From assembly GCF_029892515.1 (NCBI RefSeq), contig NZ_JARXVF010000001.1:62001-126000 (forward strand): a stretch of 64,000 bases of DNA, read 5' to 3'. The notes under the pieces were generated by a model. That model saw only the letters and a list, made by a program, of their open reading frames with translations, did no database searches and was not told where the DNA came from. Source of the stretch: Pseudaminobacter soli (ex Li et al. 2025). GTDB taxonomy: Bacteria > Pseudomonadota > Alphaproteobacteria > Rhizobiales > Rhizobiaceae. A program made the translations under genes and the position numbers. This document shows positions 39,464-47,628 of the stretch, in pieces (the first letter of the stretch is position 1; each line of letters begins with the position of its first letter).

Positions 39464-39496
39464 AAGCGGCGCGAACCGGTCAGGTTCGCGCCGCTT
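39464..39496 (-). terminator. intrinsic terminator of hom
   Basis: A perfect 14-bp stem (39464-39477 with 39483-39496) has a 5-nt loop. Read on the minus strand it is followed by TTCGTTT, and it lies 34 bp after the hom stop. Confidence 0.8.
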
Positions 39497-39530
39497 CGGA
39501 TTCGGCAAAAAATCAACCCGACAGACTGGA

Positions 39531-40844
39531 TCAGTCAGCCCGCTCGATGCGGATGACCTGCGGCTTGTCCATAAGATGGCCGTCCTTGGTGACACCTTCC
39601 ACAGCCTTGCGGACCGCGGCCTCGGTCGTCTCATGCGTGACGAGGATGACGGTCTTGCTGCCGTCGCCCTCCGCACTCGAGCCGTGCTGCACGATCGATT
39701 CCAGCGAGATGTCGTTGTCGGCCATGCGCTTGGCGACGCCGGCGAAGACGCCGACGCGGTCGTGCACCGTGAGGCGGATGAAATAGCCGCCTGCATGGCT
39801 GCGCATCTGCGCCTTCTTATAGGGTTTTAGCTCCTTGGCTGGGCGACCGAAGACCGGGCCATGCTGGAAGCCGGGGCGGCTCTTGGCGATGTCGGCGATA
39901 TCGCCCACCACGGCCGAGGCCGTGGCGTTGCCGCCGGCGCCGGGGCCGGAGAGCAGCAGCTCGCCCAGAATGTCGGTCTCGACCGCCACGGCATTGGTGA
40001 CGCCATGGACCTGTGCGATCACCGAGGAGGTCGGCACCATGGTCGGATGCACGCGCTGCTCGATGCCGGTTTCAGTCTGCACGGCCACGCCAAGCAGCTT
40101 GATGCGGTAGCCGAGCTCGCCCGCGGCGCGGATGTCGGCCTGGCTGATATTGCTGATGCCTTCCAGATAGATGCTGTCGGCCGAAATCTTGCAGCCAAAG
40201 GCAAGGCTGGTCAGGATCGCCAGCTTGTGGGCCGTGTCCTGGCCCTCGATGTCGAATGTCGGATCGGCTTCGGCATAGCCTAGGCGCTGCGCATCCTTCA
40301 GGCAGGCGTCGAAGGACAGGCCCTCGGCCTCCATGCGGGTCAGGATGTAGTTGCAGGTGCCGTTGAGGATGCCGAGCACGCGCGAGACGGTGTTGCCCGC
40401 CATGGCTTCGCGCATGGTCTTGATGATCGGAATGCCGCCTGCAACCGCCGCCTCATAGTTGAGCAGCACGCCCTTCCGCTCGGCGATCTCCGCCAGCGCC
40501 ACGCCATGTTTGGCCAGCAGCGCCTTGTTGGCGGTCACGACATGATGGCCGGCCTCGAGCGCCGCCTTCACGCAGGCCAGCGCCGGACCGTCATCGCCGC
40601 CGATAAGTTCGACGAACACGTCGATGTCGGCCGATTTCGCCAGCGCCACCGGGTCGTCGAACCACTGGGCCGCGCCGAGATCGACGCCGCGGTCGCGATT
40701 GCGGTCGCGCGCCGAGACGGCCGAGACGGTGATTGGCCGCCCGCACTGGCGAGTGAGTTCGGCGGCCTTCGCCGACAGAACACGCGCCACCGAGGCGCCG
40801 ACCGTGCCGAGCCCGGCAATTCCAATACGCAAAGCTTCGGCCAT
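39531..40844 (-). CDS. hom: homoserine dehydrogenase
   Basis: Hom reduces aspartate semialdehyde to homoserine for threonine and methionine synthesis. The 437-aa protein has an N-terminal NAD(P) domain (IGIAGLGTVGASVARVL), the catalytic domain (NKALLAKHG, GILNGTCNYILTRME, GYAEADPTFDIEGQD) and a C-terminal ACT domain (IRLTVHDRVGVFAGVAKRMADN) expected to sense threonine. ATG 40844 was chosen over ATG 40856, which adds only MLRD. It lies 48 bp downstream of an aminotransferase gene, a conserved rhizobial pairing. Confidence 0.95.
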   Translation of the reverse strand: MAEALRIGIAGLGTVGASVARVLSAKAAELTRQCGRPITVSAVSARDRNRDRGVDLGAAQWFDDPVALAKSADIDVFVELIGGDDGPALACVKAALEAGHHVVTANKALLAKHGVALAEIAERKGVLLNYEAAVAGGIPIIKTMREAMAGNTVSRVLGILNGTCNYILTRMEAEGLSFDACLKDAQRLGYAEADPTFDIEGQDTAHKLAILTSLAFGCKISADSIYLEGISNISQADIRAAGELGYRIKLLGVAVQTETGIEQRVHPTMVPTSSVIAQVHGVTNAVAVETDILGELLLSGPGAGGNATASAVVGDIADIAKSRPGFQHGPVFGRPAKELKPYKKAQMRSHAGGYFIRLTVHDRVGVFAGVAKRMADNDISLESIVQHGSSAEGDGSKTVILVTHETTEAAVRKAVEGVTKDGHLMDKPQVIRIERAD

Positions 40845-40892
40845 GTCCCGCAGCATCCCCTCAGATATTTGATATGTTTTCGTAGTTTTCGT

Positions 40893-42110
40893 TCAGCGTC
40901 GCACCGTAAGCGGCACAACATTGTCCGTAGCACCGGCCTCGGTGGTCAGGAAGCGCTTTATGTTGCGCGCCGCCTGCCGGATCCGATGCTCGTTCTCGAC
41001 CAGCGCGATGCGCACATAGTCGTCGCCATATTCGCCAAAGCCGATGCCCGGAGCGACCGCAACATCAGCCTTCTCGATCAGGAGTTTCGAAAATTCCAGA
41101 GAGCCGAGCTTCCTGAATGGCTCGGGGATCGGCGCCCAGGCAAACATGGTCGCGGCCGGAGCCGGTACGTTCCAGCCGGCGCGTGAAAAAGTGTCGACCA
41201 TCACGTCGCGGCGCTTGTGATAGACATCGCGCACCTCGGCAATGTCCGAACCGTCGCCATTGAGCGCTGCAGTCGCTGCTACCTGGATCGGCGTGAAGGC
41301 GCCGTAGTCGAGATAGGATTTCACGCGGGTCAGCGCAGCGATCAGGCGCTCGTTGCCGACGGCAAAGCCCATGCGCCAGCCCGGCATGGAAAAAGTTTTG
41401 GACATGGAGGTGAACTCCACCGTCACATCCATCGCGCCCGGCACTTCCAGCACCGAAGGCGGCGGTGCGCCATCGAAATAGATCTCCGCATAGGCGAGAT
41501 CGGACAGGATGATGATCTCGTGCTTCTTCGCAAACGCGACCACGTCCTTGTAGAAATCGAGCGAGGCAACCAGCGCCGTCGGGTTGGACGGATAGTTGAG
41601 GATCAGCGCCAGGGGCTTGGGGATCGAGTGGCGCATGCCGCGCTCCAGCGCGGGAATGAAATTCTCGTCCGGCTCGGCCGGCAGCGAGCGGATGACGCCG
41701 CCCGACATGATGAAGCCGAAGGCATGGATCGGATAGGTCGGGTTCGGACACAGCACCACGTCGCCGGGAGCGGTGATGGCCTGCGCCATGTTGGCGAAGC
41801 CTTCCTTCGAGCCGAGCGTGGCGACGACCTGAGTGTCCGGGTCGAGCTTCACGCCGAAGCGGCGCGCATAGTAACTGGCCTGTGCACGACGCAGGCCCGG
41901 AATGCCGCGCGAGGACGAGTAGCGATGCGTGCGCGGATCGCGCACCACTTCGCACAGCTTGTCGACAATCGCGGTGGGCGTCGGCAGATCGGGATTGCCC
42001 ATGCCAAGGTCGATGATGTCGGCGCCCCTGGCGCGAGCGCTGGCCTTCAGCCGGTTGACCTGTTCGAAGACGTAAGGCGGAAGCCGACGGACCTTGTGAA
42101 ACTCTTCCAT
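40893..42110 (-). CDS. class I/II PLP-dependent aminotransferase (LL-diaminopimelate / alanine type)
   Basis: A 405-aa fold-type I aminotransferase of the AlaC/DapL-like group. PLP-binding Lys238 lies in TSMSKTFSMPGWRMGFAVG. Other conserved parts are DIIDLGMGNPDLPTP, SSSRGIPGLRRA and LILNYPSNPTA. Relatives are annotated as LL-diaminopimelate or alanine aminotransferase and sequence alone does not separate these. Its position directly before hom fits aspartate-family amino-acid metabolism. Confidence 0.88.
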   Translation of the reverse strand: MEEFHKVRRLPPYVFEQVNRLKASARARGADIIDLGMGNPDLPTPTAIVDKLCEVVRDPRTHRYSSSRGIPGLRRAQASYYARRFGVKLDPDTQVVATLGSKEGFANMAQAITAPGDVVLCPNPTYPIHAFGFIMSGGVIRSLPAEPDENFIPALERGMRHSIPKPLALILNYPSNPTALVASLDFYKDVVAFAKKHEIIILSDLAYAEIYFDGAPPPSVLEVPGAMDVTVEFTSMSKTFSMPGWRMGFAVGNERLIAALTRVKSYLDYGAFTPIQVAATAALNGDGSDIAEVRDVYHKRRDVMVDTFSRAGWNVPAPAATMFAWAPIPEPFRKLGSLEFSKLLIEKADVAVAPGIGFGEYGDDYVRIALVENEHRIRQAARNIKRFLTTEAGATDNVVPLTVRR

Positions 42111-42181
42111 GTCAGTTCCAGCGATTGGCGCTCAATCTATTTGGCGCGATATATACCCATTGAGAAGGTCGGTCGAGGGCG

Positions 42182-42565
42182 TCATTTGCCCTCGATCTCG
42201 GACAGGGTCTTTTGGCCGTGGGTGGCGGCAAGCTTCTTCAGCAAGGTTTCGTCGTTCGGTGTCTCACCGCTTCCGCCCTTGGCGGCCTGCGCGTTCTGAG
42301 CCGCCTTCAGCCCGGCGAGCTTGGCGTTCTTCTCGTCGTCGCTGAGCTGAGGGGCAGCAACCTGGGGCGCGATGTTCAGGTTGGGATATGTCCCGGTGTT
42401 CACCGCCTGGCCGGAAGACATGCTGGATGGCTGCGCGGTCACCAATGGCGCGGATTGGCTCGTGCTGGTGCAGCCCGATAGCTGACACTGGATCGCCAGC
42501 AGGGCAACACCCAGCAACAGCGGCCGGAAAGCGGAAAAAATGCGTCCGCGAGCAAGCTCCGTCAT
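42182..42565 (-). CDS. small lipoprotein of unknown function
   Basis: A 127-aa predicted lipoprotein. The signal sequence ends in the lipobox LSGC (Cys32), followed by a low-complexity Ser/Thr/Gln linker. A C-terminal charged helical region (LSDDEKNAKLAGLKAAQNAQ) comes after it. Thr at +2 would allow export to the outer membrane. It is divergent from phaC. No family recognised. Confidence 0.75.
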   Translation of the reverse strand: MTELARGRIFSAFRPLLLGVALLAIQCQLSGCTSTSQSAPLVTAQPSSMSSGQAVNTGTYPNLNIAPQVAAPQLSDDEKNAKLAGLKAAQNAQAAKGGSGETPNDETLLKKLAATHGQKTLSEIEGK

Positions 42566-42605
42566 ATTAATTCCTCTGCAGCTCTACTACACGTGAACAT
42601 TGATG

Positions 42606-42635
42606 TTGGACCCCAATCCGACGTCTCATTATATT
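42606..42635 (+). promoter_or_regulatory. candidate phaC promoter
   Basis: TTGGAC (42606-42611) and TATATT (42630-42635) are 18 bp apart, 38 bp before the phaC start, and the GGGAGGA ribosome site follows at 42654. It is the most AT-rich point of this gap. Confidence 0.45.
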
Positions 42636-42672
42636 ATGGCTACAAAACGCCTTGGGAGGACAAGCGCGAACC

Positions 42673-44508
42673 ATGTCGAAGACAGCCGATTCGGGCAAGA
42701 CAGGTCCAGAACAGACCTCTTCCGTCGAGCAGTATCTCGTCAAGGACCCCGAACGCTTCGCGCTCAACCTGGCTCGAATGGTCGAGCAGGCCGGCAAGGC
42801 GGCCTCCGCCTGGGCCGAGCCCCGCGAAAAGGGCGACCTCCGCGACAGCGTGTCGGAACCGATGACCGACATGGTCAAGACGTTCTCCAAGCTCACCGAA
42901 TATTGGCTCTCCGACCCCTCCCGGGCGCTGGAGGCGCAAACGCGACTTTTCTCAGGATATATGAATGTCTGGGCAAATGCGATCCAACGCATCGGCGCGG
43001 GCGATCAGCCGGCGGCCAGTGACGTGGCGCCAGACAAGGGCGACAAGCGCTTCCAGGATCCCGAGTGGGGCAACAACGCCTTCTTCGACTTCCTGAAGCA
43101 GGCCTATCTGGTCACCTCGCGCTGGGCGAACGATCTGGTCGAGCATGCCGAAGGGCTGGACGAGCACACCCGTCACAAGGCCGGTTTCTACGTCAAGCAG
43201 ATCTCCAACGCGATCTCGCCGTCCAATTTCATCCTCACCAACCCCGAACTGTTCCGGGAGACGGTCGCCACCAACGGCGAAAACCTCGTGCGCGGCATGA
43301 AGATGCTGGCCGAGGATATCCAGGCCGGGCATGGCGACCTGAAACTGCGGCAGGCCGACTATTCGCAATTCGAGGTCGGCCGCAACATGGCCATGACCCC
43401 CGGCAAGGTGGTGGGGCGAAGCGACGTCGCCGAGATCATCCAGTACGAGCCGACGACCGAAACCGTGCTCAAGCGGCCGCTGTTGATCTGCCCGCCGTGG
43501 ATCAACAAGTTCTACATCCTCGACCTCAACCCCCAAAAATCCTTCATCCGCTGGGCGGTCGAGCAGGGACACACCGTGTTCGTCATCTCGTGGATCAACC
43601 CCGACGAGCGGCACCGGTTGAAGAACTGGGAGGCCTATATCCGCGAGGGGCTGCAATACGGCCTCGACACCGTCCAGGCAGCGACCGGCGAAAGCGAGAT
43701 CAACGCCATCGGCTATTGCGTCGGCGGCACGCTGCTGGCGGCGGCGCTGGCCCTGCTGGCCCAGGAGGGCGACGAGCGGATCAAGTCCGTCACCTTCTTC
43801 ACCACGCAGGTCGATTTCACCTATGCCGGCGACCTCAAGGTTTTCGTCGATGAAGACCAGATCGCGGCGCTGGAGCAGTCGATGCGCGGCAGGGGCTATC
43901 TGGAAGGCAATAAGATGGCCACCGCCTTCAACATGCTGCGTTCGGGCGATCTCATCTGGCCCTATGTCGTGAACAACTACATGCGCGGCAAGGATCCCCT
44001 GCCCTTCGACCTGCTCTACTGGAACGCCGACTCGACGCGCATGAGCGCGGCCAACCATTCCTACTATCTGCGCAACTGCTATCTGGAGAACAATCTCTCG
44101 CAGGGACGCATGGAACTGGCCGGCCACACCATTTCGCTGCAGGACATAACTATCCCCGTCTACAACCTCGCCGCCCGTGAGGACCACATCGCGCCGGCCC
44201 TTTCGGTCTTCCTCGGCTGCAAGTATTTCGGCGGCCCGGTCGATTATGTGATGGCCGGATCGGGCCACATCGCTGGTGTCGTGAACCCGCCGGCGCAAAA
44301 CAAGTATCAGTATTGGACGAGCGGCAAGCCGGTCGGAGATTTCGGCGAATGGATCGCCAAGGCCAAGGAAAATCCGGGTTCCTGGTGGCCGCACTGGCAG
44401 AGCTGGATCGCTGCAAAGGACGACCGGCGCGTGCCTGCCCGCAAGCCCGGTGAGCACACGCCCGTCCTGGGCGATGCGCCCGGCACCTTTGTCAAAGTGC
44501 GCGTGTAA
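42673..44508 (+). CDS. phaC: class I polyhydroxyalkanoate synthase
   Basis: PhaC polymerises hydroxyacyl-CoA into storage polyester granules. The 611-aa protein is of class I size. The N-terminal domain includes NPELFRETVATNGENLVRGM, and the alpha/beta hydrolase core has the lipase-like box GYCVGG with nucleophile Cys349. Asp504 (AREDHIAP) and His532 (GSGHIAGV) complete the triad. The GGGAGGA site is 12 nt from the ATG, slightly long. No phaA, phaB or phasin is adjacent. A 16-bp palindrome begins at the stop codon. Confidence 0.95.
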   Translation: MSKTADSGKTGPEQTSSVEQYLVKDPERFALNLARMVEQAGKAASAWAEPREKGDLRDSVSEPMTDMVKTFSKLTEYWLSDPSRALEAQTRLFSGYMNVWANAIQRIGAGDQPAASDVAPDKGDKRFQDPEWGNNAFFDFLKQAYLVTSRWANDLVEHAEGLDEHTRHKAGFYVKQISNAISPSNFILTNPELFRETVATNGENLVRGMKMLAEDIQAGHGDLKLRQADYSQFEVGRNMAMTPGKVVGRSDVAEIIQYEPTTETVLKRPLLICPPWINKFYILDLNPQKSFIRWAVEQGHTVFVISWINPDERHRLKNWEAYIREGLQYGLDTVQAATGESEINAIGYCVGGTLLAAALALLAQEGDERIKSVTFFTTQVDFTYAGDLKVFVDEDQIAALEQSMRGRGYLEGNKMATAFNMLRSGDLIWPYVVNNYMRGKDPLPFDLLYWNADSTRMSAANHSYYLRNCYLENNLSQGRMELAGHTISLQDITIPVYNLAAREDHIAPALSVFLGCKYFGGPVDYVMAGSGHIAGVVNPPAQNKYQYWTSGKPVGDFGEWIAKAKENPGSWWPHWQSWIAAKDDRRVPARKPGEHTPVLGDAPGTFVKVRV

Positions 44509-44523
44509 CACATTGTAATGTGT
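44508..44523. promoter_or_regulatory. 16-bp palindrome at the phaC stop codon
   Basis: ACACATT-GT-AATGTGT starts on the last base of the phaC stop codon. A second short hairpin (CCCTG/CAGGG) follows about 20 bp on. It might be an operator for the next gene or a weak 3' hairpin. The 219-bp gap holds nothing else that I can name. Confidence 0.35.
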
Positions 44524-44727
44524 GGTGAATTGACCCTGCCGCAAAACAGGGCGAAATGGTGGCGCGGCAAACATGTTCTTGCCTTAATTCAACCCTAGCT
44601 CGACTTTTGACTAATAAAGGGTTGCAGATTCGTCAGGTCTGATACCGGCTGCGGAAGCACGCGTTCGATTTTCAGAATTACTGCCGTAGCCAGGCGTAGC
44701 GGCGCCGAACGACAGAAGGGGACGGGT

Positions 44728-46056
44728 TTGACTCCAGCAGGCACTCGCTTTGCGAAACGGGAAGGCCGTGCCGTTTTGGCTGTGCTCTGCTCGCTTCTCC
44801 TGGGTTCCTGCACCTCCACAAACGACCCCAATCTCGATTTCAGCGCGCCCGGCTTCAACGCACCATCGACCGCCGCCGCACATCAGGCGACTGAAGCGGG
44901 CGTAGCGACGCCTGCTACTGCCGAAACTCTCCAGACTGCGGATGCCGCCGGCACGGCCCCGGCAACCGTGATGGACGACAGCGACCAGGCTTTGCCCGTC
45001 GCCGTCGCCTATCTGCCCACGGCAAGACCGGCGCTGAGCGGAACCGGCACGATCTCCCTGCAGCAGGCCGTGGAGGCCGAAGCGGCAGCCGCACGCATGG
45101 CCGCGGCTGCCCAACAAGCAGCCGAGCAACCGGCAACGCTTGCGCAGGCTCCAATGCCTGCCACCAAGCCGGAGACACAAGCCGTGGACGCGCAGCCTGC
45201 GGCACAGCCGGTACAGGTGGCCGCAACCGCCGAGATGAACAATCCGGTCTATGTCACCGCCGGAGAGCCGCAGAAGAGCGAGCCGGAGGCGCCGAAGAAA
45301 AAGGGCTTCCTCGCCTCTCTATTCGGCGCTTCTTCCGCGTCACCGTCGGCCGCCTCGGGTCGAGGCGCGCCCACCACCGCGATTGCCAAGCCGCTCGTTG
45401 CCAGCGCTGCTCCCAGCCAGCCGGCCGCAAAGCCGCTGATCGAAACCACGGCCGCACCGACGCCCCTGGAGTCGGAGGCCCCGGCAAAGCCCCTCATCCA
45501 GCTTGCCTCGGCCGAATCACCGGCAAAGCCTGCTTCGCTTGCATCGACCGGCAGCGACATTGGGCTGCCCGGCGTGCGCCAGACGGCTCTTTTCGAGATT
45601 CGGCGCAAATCGGGAATCGATGACGACAGCGACGTCGACCTTCACGAGGAAGAGGACGGTGGCCCGGTTCAGGTTGCTTCGGCCGCCGGCATGGCACGCC
45701 TGGCCCCCAACGGCCTGCTGCGCCAGACCGAAAACGTCGATGTCGCCTGTCTGAAGCCGTCTCTGGTTCGCATGCTCAAGTCGATCGAGCAGCATTATGG
45801 CGGCAAGATCGTCGTGACCTCCGGATATCGCAGCCCGACCCACAACCGCCGCGCCAGGGGTGCAAAGAACTCTCTGCACATGTATTGCGCCGCCGCCGAC
45901 ATCCAGATCGAAGGCGTCGGCAAGTGGGAACTGGCCAACTACGTCCGCACCATGCCCGGCCGCGGCGGCGTCGGTACCTATTGCCACACCGATTCCGTGC
46001 ATGTGGACGTGGGTCCAGAGCGCGACTGGAACTGGCGCTGCCGCCGTCGCAAATAG
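44728..46056 (+). CDS. DUF882 / peptidase M15-like lipoprotein
   Basis: A 442-aa protein with a lipoprotein signal (LLLGSC, Cys28). A long Ala/Pro-rich low-complexity linker (about 40-320) follows. The C-terminal domain of about 110 residues is of the YcbK/M15_3 type, with zinc-site elements SGYRSPTHNRR, HMYCAAADIQIEG and TDSVHVDVG. It probably acts on peptidoglycan from the membrane, its linker reaching into the wall. The start is TTG with AGAAGGGG 6 nt upstream. The last 63 codons are duplicated directly after the stop. Confidence 0.87.
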   Translation: MTPAGTRFAKREGRAVLAVLCSLLLGSCTSTNDPNLDFSAPGFNAPSTAAAHQATEAGVATPATAETLQTADAAGTAPATVMDDSDQALPVAVAYLPTARPALSGTGTISLQQAVEAEAAAARMAAAAQQAAEQPATLAQAPMPATKPETQAVDAQPAAQPVQVAATAEMNNPVYVTAGEPQKSEPEAPKKKGFLASLFGASSASPSAASGRGAPTTAIAKPLVASAAPSQPAAKPLIETTAAPTPLESEAPAKPLIQLASAESPAKPASLASTGSDIGLPGVRQTALFEIRRKSGIDDDSDVDLHEEEDGGPVQVASAAGMARLAPNGLLRQTENVDVACLKPSLVRMLKSIEQHYGGKIVVTSGYRSPTHNRRARGAKNSLHMYCAAADIQIEGVGKWELANYVRTMPGRGGVGTYCHTDSVHVDVGPERDWNWRCRRRK

Positions 46057-46064
46057 CCTGCGAA

Positions 46065-46269
46065 AAGGGCCGCTAAAAACTCTCTGCACATGTATTGCGC
46101 CGCCGTCGACATCCAGATCGAAGGCGTCAGCAAGTGGGAACCGGCCAATTACGTCCGCTCCATGCCCGGCCGCGGCGGCGTCTCGGGCATCTATTGCCAC
46201 ACCGATTCCGTGCATGTGGACGTGGGGTCCGAGCGCCACTGGAACTGGCGCTGCCGCCGTCCCAGGTAG
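46065..46269 (+). pseudogene. tandem duplicate of the 3' end of the DUF882 gene
   Basis: After the TAG at 46054-46056 the same frame continues and repeats the C-terminal domain end (AKNSLHMYCAAVDIQ to VDVGSERHWNWRCRRPR, stop at 46267). It has about a dozen substitutions and one extra codon (GGVSGIY against GGVGTY) relative to 45868-46056. It lacks the first zinc-site element and any ribosome site, so it is a relic unless the stop is read through. An internal ATG at 46090 is not well placed. Confidence 0.8.
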
Positions 46270-46351
46270 CCTGTGAAAAAAGTTGGAAAAGATTTCAAAG
46301 ACGGGTTGCCGACCACCTTTTGTCTGGCTATAAGCCGCCCATCAACACCGC

Positions 46352-46426
46352 GCGCCCATCGTCTAGCGGTTAGGACACCGCCCTTTCACGGCGGTAACAG
46401 GGGTTCGATTCCCCTTGGGCGTACCA
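46352..46426 (+). tRNA. tRNA-Glu (UUC), copy 1
   Basis: A complete cloverleaf of 75 nt including encoded CCA. Acceptor GCGCCCA pairs with TGGGCGT (first pair G-U). The D arm is GTCT/GGAC, the anticodon stem CCGCC/GGCGG encloses CTTTCAC with anticodon TTC at 46385-46387, and the T arm is AGGGG-TTCGATT-CCCCT. Confidence 0.97.
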
Positions 46427-46630
46427 TCTTTCTCCACGACATTTCAATGATTTAGCGGCACTGGCTTCGACCATTCCGGAATCTCCCTTGCAAGGGGCGA
46501 ACCCGCCTACGCCAAGGAATTCAATAGCTTTGCGCCGCTCAAGACTCCTGCCCGGGTTCTAAAGCGACTTACAAATCAGACGGGTTGCAGACCAGCGCTT
46601 GCTTGTCTATAAGGCGCCCATCAGCACCGC

Positions 46631-46705
46631 GCGCCCATCGTCTAGCGGTTAGGACACCGCCCTTTCACGGCGGTAACAGGGGTTCGATTCCCCTTGGGCG
46701 TACCA
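46631..46705 (+). tRNA. tRNA-Glu (UUC), copy 2
   Basis: It is identical in all 75 bases to the copy 279 bp upstream, including anticodon TTC and encoded CCA, although the flanking sequence has diverged. It probably shares a precursor transcript with copy 1, or has its own promoter in the duplicated flank. Confidence 0.97.
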
Positions 46706-47140
46706 GCTTTCCCAATGACATTCCGACGGATTAGCGGCACTGGCTTCGGCCTATGCCGGAAGCGCCGTTGCAAAACGCGAACCCGCCTACGGCAAGGAAT
46801 CCGATAGCCTTGGCCGTGCGAGATTCCTGCCCGGCAAGGCGGAGGACTTCTTTAGGGCTACCCAAGAGGCTGGAGCGAATCCGAATCGTCCGTCTCTAAT
46901 CGTTCGCCGCTCATCACTCGCGATTCGCTCGGTGCGAACTTCTCGCTTTGCGGGCAGCTGTGAGCCGCCGGTTCCCCGCCTATCTCCTTGCCCGGTGTCC
47001 TTGATCAGCTCGCCATCCGCGCGCCCAGGGTGTCCGGTACTGAACGGTGGCAAGGCGAACGCGCGCGATGTATCATAACAACTATGCATTGTGAGGTCTG
47101 AGCGACCCGATGCGCGGTGCTCACCTGGGAGGGTGAGGCC
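46706..47140. other. 435-bp region between tRNA-Glu and the YbaK-family gene
   Basis: The first 150 bp are the tail of the second tandem unit. The rest has no convincing gene. TGGCAA and TATCAT, 17 bp apart near 47047-47075, are a weak promoter candidate. No integrase gene or second partial tRNA end was found. Confidence 0.5.
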
Positions 47141-47614
47141 ATGACCATTGCTCCGACGCTGCAGGCGCATCTCGAACGCAAGGGCGCCGAGTATGATCTG
47201 GTCGAGCACAAGCCGACCAGTTCCTCGATCGCAACCGCCCGCGCGTGCCACATTCCGGCCGGCTCACTCGCCAAGGCCGTCGTGCTGCGCGGCCGCGACG
47301 GCTATCTCCTCGCCGTCCTGCCAGCCTCCAGTCGCCTTCGTCTAGCCGGCCTCAAGACGGCATTCGGAGAGAGGTTCACCCTCGCAACCGAGCATGAGCT
47401 CGATCAGCTGATTCCGGATTGCACGCATGGCGCGGTGCCCGCCATCGGCGAATGCTACGGGCTGGACGTCATCGTCGAGGACAATATCCTTCAGCGGCCG
47501 GAAGTCTATTTCGAGGGCGGCGACCACGCCACGCTTGTCCACATGAGGCAGGCCCAGTTCGCACGACTTACCGAGGAAGCACCCCATGGACGGTTCAGCG
47601 CCCGCTCCAGATAG
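47141..47614 (+). CDS. YbaK/EbsC family aminoacyl-tRNA deacylase-like protein
   Basis: A 157-aa protein with the YbaK/ProRS-INS editing fold. [43 protein letters not shown] (about 22-64) contains the family's substrate-pocket region. Members clear mischarged tRNAs such as Ala- or Cys-tRNA-Pro; others are unassigned. ATG 47141 has GGGAGG 8 nt upstream; an 8-codon upstream extension was dropped. glnA follows after 14 bp, so both are likely co-transcribed. Confidence 0.85.
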   Translation: MTIAPTLQAHLERKGAEYDLVEHKPTSSSIATARACHIPAGSLAKAVVLRGRDGYLLAVLPASSRLRLAGLKTAFGERFTLATEHELDQLIPDCTHGAVPAIGECYGLDVIVEDNILQRPEVYFEGGDHATLVHMRQAQFARLTEEAPHGRFSARSR

Positions 47615-47628
47615 GGAAAGGAAGTGCC

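Larger units (their letters stand above)
46299..46856 (+). repeat. tandem duplication of a 279-bp unit containing tRNA-Glu
   Basis: Units 46299-46577 and 46578-46856 are collinear with no net length difference. The tRNA part is identical; the flanks match with scattered substitutions (for example AGACGGGTTGC, TAAG.CGCCCATCA.CACCGCG, TTAGCGGCACTGGCTTCG, CGAACCCGCCTACG, CAAGGAAT.C.ATAGC). It is an old duplication in which only the tRNA has been held constant. Confidence 0.85.

Noticed and set aside
45860-46276. A 138-codon frame running through both copies of the duplicated DUF882 end
   Set aside because: It is in another frame, and its internal repetition is only a consequence of the DNA duplication.
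46299-46856. The tandem units as a CRISPR or a mobile element
   Set aside because: There are only two copies of a 279-bp unit with a tRNA inside; there are no short spaced repeats, transposase or target-site duplications.
46787-47251. A 154-codon minus-strand frame upstream of the YbaK gene
   Set aside because: Irregular composition, overlap with a well-supported gene start and no ribosome site.
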